From Sphingomonas azotifigens NBRC 15497 (lineage in GTDB: Bacteria > Pseudomonadota > Alphaproteobacteria > Sphingomonadales > Sphingomonadaceae), in assembly GCF_002091475.1 (NCBI RefSeq), contig NZ_BCTR01000003.1, forward strand, positions 39,928-103,927: a stretch of 64,000 nt of DNA, in the 5' to 3' direction. Shown piece after piece: positions 62,247-64,000 of the stretch. How positions within the stretch are numbered: position 1 is the stretch's first letter; the number at the start of each line of letters is the position of its first letter. Below the pieces are notes generated by a model, which saw nothing but the letters and a program-made list of their open reading frames with translations, was not told where the DNA came from and searched no databases. Made by a program: the position numbers and the translations under genes.

Positions 62247-63224
62247 TCAAGCTGCGAGCAGGCCGCTGCGCCGCGCATAGGCGGCGAACAGCGTAGGCCA
62301 GGCGGAGGCGGGGACGGTCTTGGGCAGGCGGACGCCGAAGCCGTGGCCGCCCTGGTCGAAGGCGTGGAGTTCCGCCGGGCGGGCGGCCGCCAGCATCGCC
62401 TGGTAGAGCGCGAGGCTGTTGGCGATCGGCACCAGCCCGTCGTCGCTGGCATGGGTCAGGAAGATCGGCGAGGTATCGGCGGTGACGCGCGTTTCCACCG
62501 AGGCGGCGGTGAGCGCCCTGGCATCGGCGCCGGTGCCGAACAGATTGTCGCGCGATCCGCCATGGGCGAACGGTGCCGCCATGCTGACCACGGGGTAGAT
62601 CAGTCCGGCCAGATCGGGACGTGCGGACAGCCGGTCCGCCGCGTCGACCGGCGCATAGACGCGCTCGGCATGGCGGGTGGCGAGGCTGCCGGCGAGATGG
62701 CCACCGGCCGAGAAGCCGAGCGCAAGCACCCGCGCCGGATCGACGCTCCAGCGCGCCGCGTTGGCGCGGATCAGCCGCAGCCCGCGTTGCGCATCGGCCA
62801 GCGGCGCGGTGTTGCGATGGGCCCAGCCCTCGGTGGGCAGGCGGTACCGCAGGATGAAGGCGGTGATGCCCAGCGCATTGAGCCAGCGCGCCTGCTCCTC
62901 GCCCTCATTGTCGATCGCGAGGAAGCCATAGCCGCCGCCGGGCACCAGCATCACCGCGGTGCCGTTCGGCCGGGCGGGCCGCCGCACGGTGAGCGAGGGC
63001 TGGCCGACGCCGGTCAGCCAGCGATCGTTGAACGCCGGGTCTTTCGAGCGCTGGTCGTATTTGGGCGTGGGCAGCGGGGCGGGGGCGCCCGGCGGCGAAC
63101 CGGGCCACAGCGGCAGCGCCTCGTCGCTGCCATCCGCGAAGGCGTGCGCGGGCAGGGCAGTCGCGCCGGCGGCGGCCATGGCCATGCCGCCCAGCAGCAT
63201 GCGGCGGCTAACATCCTGGATCAT
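62247..63224 (-). CDS. Exported alpha/beta hydrolase, acetyl-xylan-esterase-like (second copy)
   Basis: This 325-aa secreted esterase has a signal of twin-arginine type (SRRMLLGGMAMAAAGATALP). The catalytic set is LVPGGGYGFL (oxyanion hole), ALGFSAGGHLAGSL (Ser), THASDDGLVPIANS (Asp) and QGGHGFGVRL (His), parallel to the esterase at 54478. It also keeps LPLWPGSPPGAP, an N-terminal motif common in these CE-like enzymes. ATG 63224 with AAAGG/GAGAGG just upstream is chosen. It is divergent from the GH74-like gene; the xyl-box-like operator lies between them. Confidence 0.88.
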   Translation of the reverse strand: MIQDVSRRMLLGGMAMAAAGATALPAHAFADGSDEALPLWPGSPPGAPAPLPTPKYDQRSKDPAFNDRWLTGVGQPSLTVRRPARPNGTAVMLVPGGGYGFLAIDNEGEEQARWLNALGITAFILRYRLPTEGWAHRNTAPLADAQRGLRLIRANAARWSVDPARVLALGFSAGGHLAGSLATRHAERVYAPVDAADRLSARPDLAGLIYPVVSMAAPFAHGGSRDNLFGTGADARALTAASVETRVTADTSPIFLTHASDDGLVPIANSLALYQAMLAAARPAELHAFDQGGHGFGVRLPKTVPASAWPTLFAAYARRSGLLAA

Positions 63225-63329
63225 AAACCTTTCCTCTCCTCGTCCGCGATGCCGCATGGATCGTCCTGCGATCGAAACCTGCATCCATATGTAAAAGCAA
63301 ATTTCAAATCAGCGGTTTCTTTCTATAGG

Positions 63330-63343
63330 TGGTAGCGCTAACC
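63330..63343. promoter_or_regulatory. xyl-box-like LacI-family operator between esterase and GH74-like gene
   Basis: TGGTAGCGCTAACC is a near-palindrome (GGTAGCGCTAACC; core TAGCGCTA is perfect). It lies 43 nt before the GH74-like start and 106 nt before the esterase start. It matches the Xanthomonas xyl-box at 13 of 14 positions as I recall it. The two sites in this locus suggest a shared XylR-like repressor encoded elsewhere. Confidence 0.6.
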
Positions 63344-63385
63344 TGTGGAAGCAGGATCGTGCACCGGCAACGTTGTCGGAGGATC

Positions 63386-63898
63386 ATGGGGAGAGGAATG
63401 GGGCGTCCCATCGCATTCGGCATGCTTGCGGCATGGGCGCTGACCGGCGCCGCCGCGCCGCTGCGAGCGCAGGATGCCATCCCCTATCTTACCGTCGGCG
63501 GGGGCGGCTATGCGCCTGGCATCGTGTTCAGCCCGGTCGCCTCGCCCTTCGCGGCGGGCGAACTCCGGCTGAAGCTGGGCGCGCAGCTGTGGCGCAGCAC
63601 CGATGGCGGCGCGTCCTTCGTGCCGGCGAGCGGGGCGCTGCAGGTCGAGCTGTTCGGGCTGGGCAAGGGGGCGGGCCGGGTGCCGGCGCTCTATGCCGGC
63701 GGCAGGATGGGCGATCTTCGCGCGGTATGGCGCTCGGACGATCTGGGGAAACATTGGCAGCGGATCAATGACGACGGGCACCAATGGGGCCTGCGTTTCC
63801 GCGTGATTTCGGGCGACCCGCGCGTCGCCGGTCGGGTATATCTCGGCACCGACGGGCGCGGGCTGTTCTATGGCGATCCGGCAGGGGAGAGGAAATGA
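63386..63898 (+). CDS. GH74-like (xyloglucanase-type) protein, apparently internally deleted
   Basis: This 170-aa secreted protein has a signal peptide (IAFGMLAAWALTGAAAPLRA). The sequence right after it (YLTVGGGGYAPGIVFSPV) resembles the N-terminus of GH74 xyloglucanases. The C-terminal half (LWRSTDGGASF, LGKHWQRINDDGHQWG, ISGDPRVAGRVYLGTDGRGL, FYGDP) resembles the GH74 C-terminus. True GH74 enzymes exceed 700 residues with a two-propeller fold, so the central ~550 residues and the catalytic Asp residues seem missing while the frame stays open. ATG 63386 has GGAGG upstream; ATG 63398 is an alternative. Activity is unlikely; it may be a remnant or a short binding protein. Confidence 0.65.
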   Translation: MGRGMGRPIAFGMLAAWALTGAAAPLRAQDAIPYLTVGGGGYAPGIVFSPVASPFAAGELRLKLGAQLWRSTDGGASFVPASGALQVELFGLGKGAGRVPALYAGGRMGDLRAVWRSDDLGKHWQRINDDGHQWGLRFRVISGDPRVAGRVYLGTDGRGLFYGDPAGERK

Positions 63899-64000
63899 AT
63901 ATGAATCAACACGCGCCGGGTTCGGCGCCTGCGTTCCCCTCCCGCTTGCGGGAGGGGCTAGGGGAGGGGCTGGCGCGCTCCAGCGTTACCTTCACGTCGT
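63895..64000 (+). CDS. Start of a further gene, cut by the window end
   Basis: ATG 63895 overlaps the previous stop (ATGA), with a second in-frame ATG at 63901; GGGGAGAGGAA precedes them. The frame stays open to the window end. The first residues (MNQHAPGSAPAFPSRLREGL) are encoded partly by a GC-palindromic repeat, so this may be a real N-terminus invaded by a repeat or a chance frame. Confidence 0.35.
   Translation, partial: MNMNQHAPGSAPAFPSRLREGLGEGLARSSVTFTS
63936..63957. repeat. Perfect GC-palindromic repeat element
   Basis: CCCCTCCCGC-TT-GCGGGAGGGG is a perfect 10-bp inverted repeat with a 2-nt loop, followed by CTAGGGGAGGGGCTGGCG. Short palindromes of the CCCTCCCGCTTGCGGGAGGG type are dispersed in many proteobacterial genomes. 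This one lies in the opening codons of the ORF that runs off the window. Confidence 0.7.

Overview
The window looks like a piece of a Sphingomonas-type alphaproteobacterial chromosome. It is very GC-rich and carries four TonB-dependent receptors (TBDRs), NodT-type outer-membrane factors, FecI/FecR-type signalling pairs, a FixL/FixJ-like phosphorelay and xylan-type enzymes beside a flavin halogenase. No rRNA, tRNA, CRISPR array, transposase or integrase was found. Gene assignments rest on motifs read by eye; no database search was possible.

Layout. (1) 1-15691: two tandem type V autotransporters. The first is giant, Gly-rich and cut at its 5' end; the second is 2198 aa with different repeats. 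(2) 15757-22259: surface-signalling module 1: STN-TBDR, ECF sigma factor, FecR, PhoD-like phosphatase. (3) 22319-30074: two-component regulator divergent from a complete RND efflux operon (adaptor, pump, outer-membrane factor) plus a small unknown ORF. (4) 30149-32707: acetoacetate-decarboxylase-like protein and pyruvate oxidase (both minus). (5) 32871-36990: EmrB-EmrA-NodT efflux operon. (6) 37202-41693: aldehyde dehydrogenase, stand-alone receiver, FixJ-type regulator, PAS histidine kinase. (7) 42015-47075: signalling module 2: ECF sigma factor, FecR, STN-TBDR, calcineurin-like phosphoesterase. (8) 47235-54453: O-methyltransferase/TetR divergent pair, a 59-aa conserved-looking small protein, an A+T-rich gap, a Cys-paired TBDR, a 48-aa small protein with a strong Shine-Dalgarno, and a MocR-type regulator. 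(9) 54478-64000: plant-polysaccharide locus: two acetyl-esterase-like hydrolases, GH39 glycosidase, flavin-dependent halogenase, TBDR, and a GH74-like protein apparently lacking its middle.

How it fits together. Modules 1 and 2 have the same four components, including a secreted phosphoesterase. Three of their genes (both TBDRs and fecR1) are preceded by the same bipartite element, A(A/G)T(A/G)GCGGTT-N14-CATC(G/C), 63-74 nt before the start codon, a good candidate for the promoter read by the module sigma factors. In the polysaccharide locus, two 14-bp sites (TGGTAGCGC(T/A)AAC(A/C)) precede the TBDR and lie between the divergent esterase and GH74-like gene. They resemble the xyl-box of Xanthomonas xylan loci and suggest one LacI-type regulator, not encoded here. 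The RND pump and its regulator share an intergenic tandem 11-bp direct repeat typical of OmpR-family sites.
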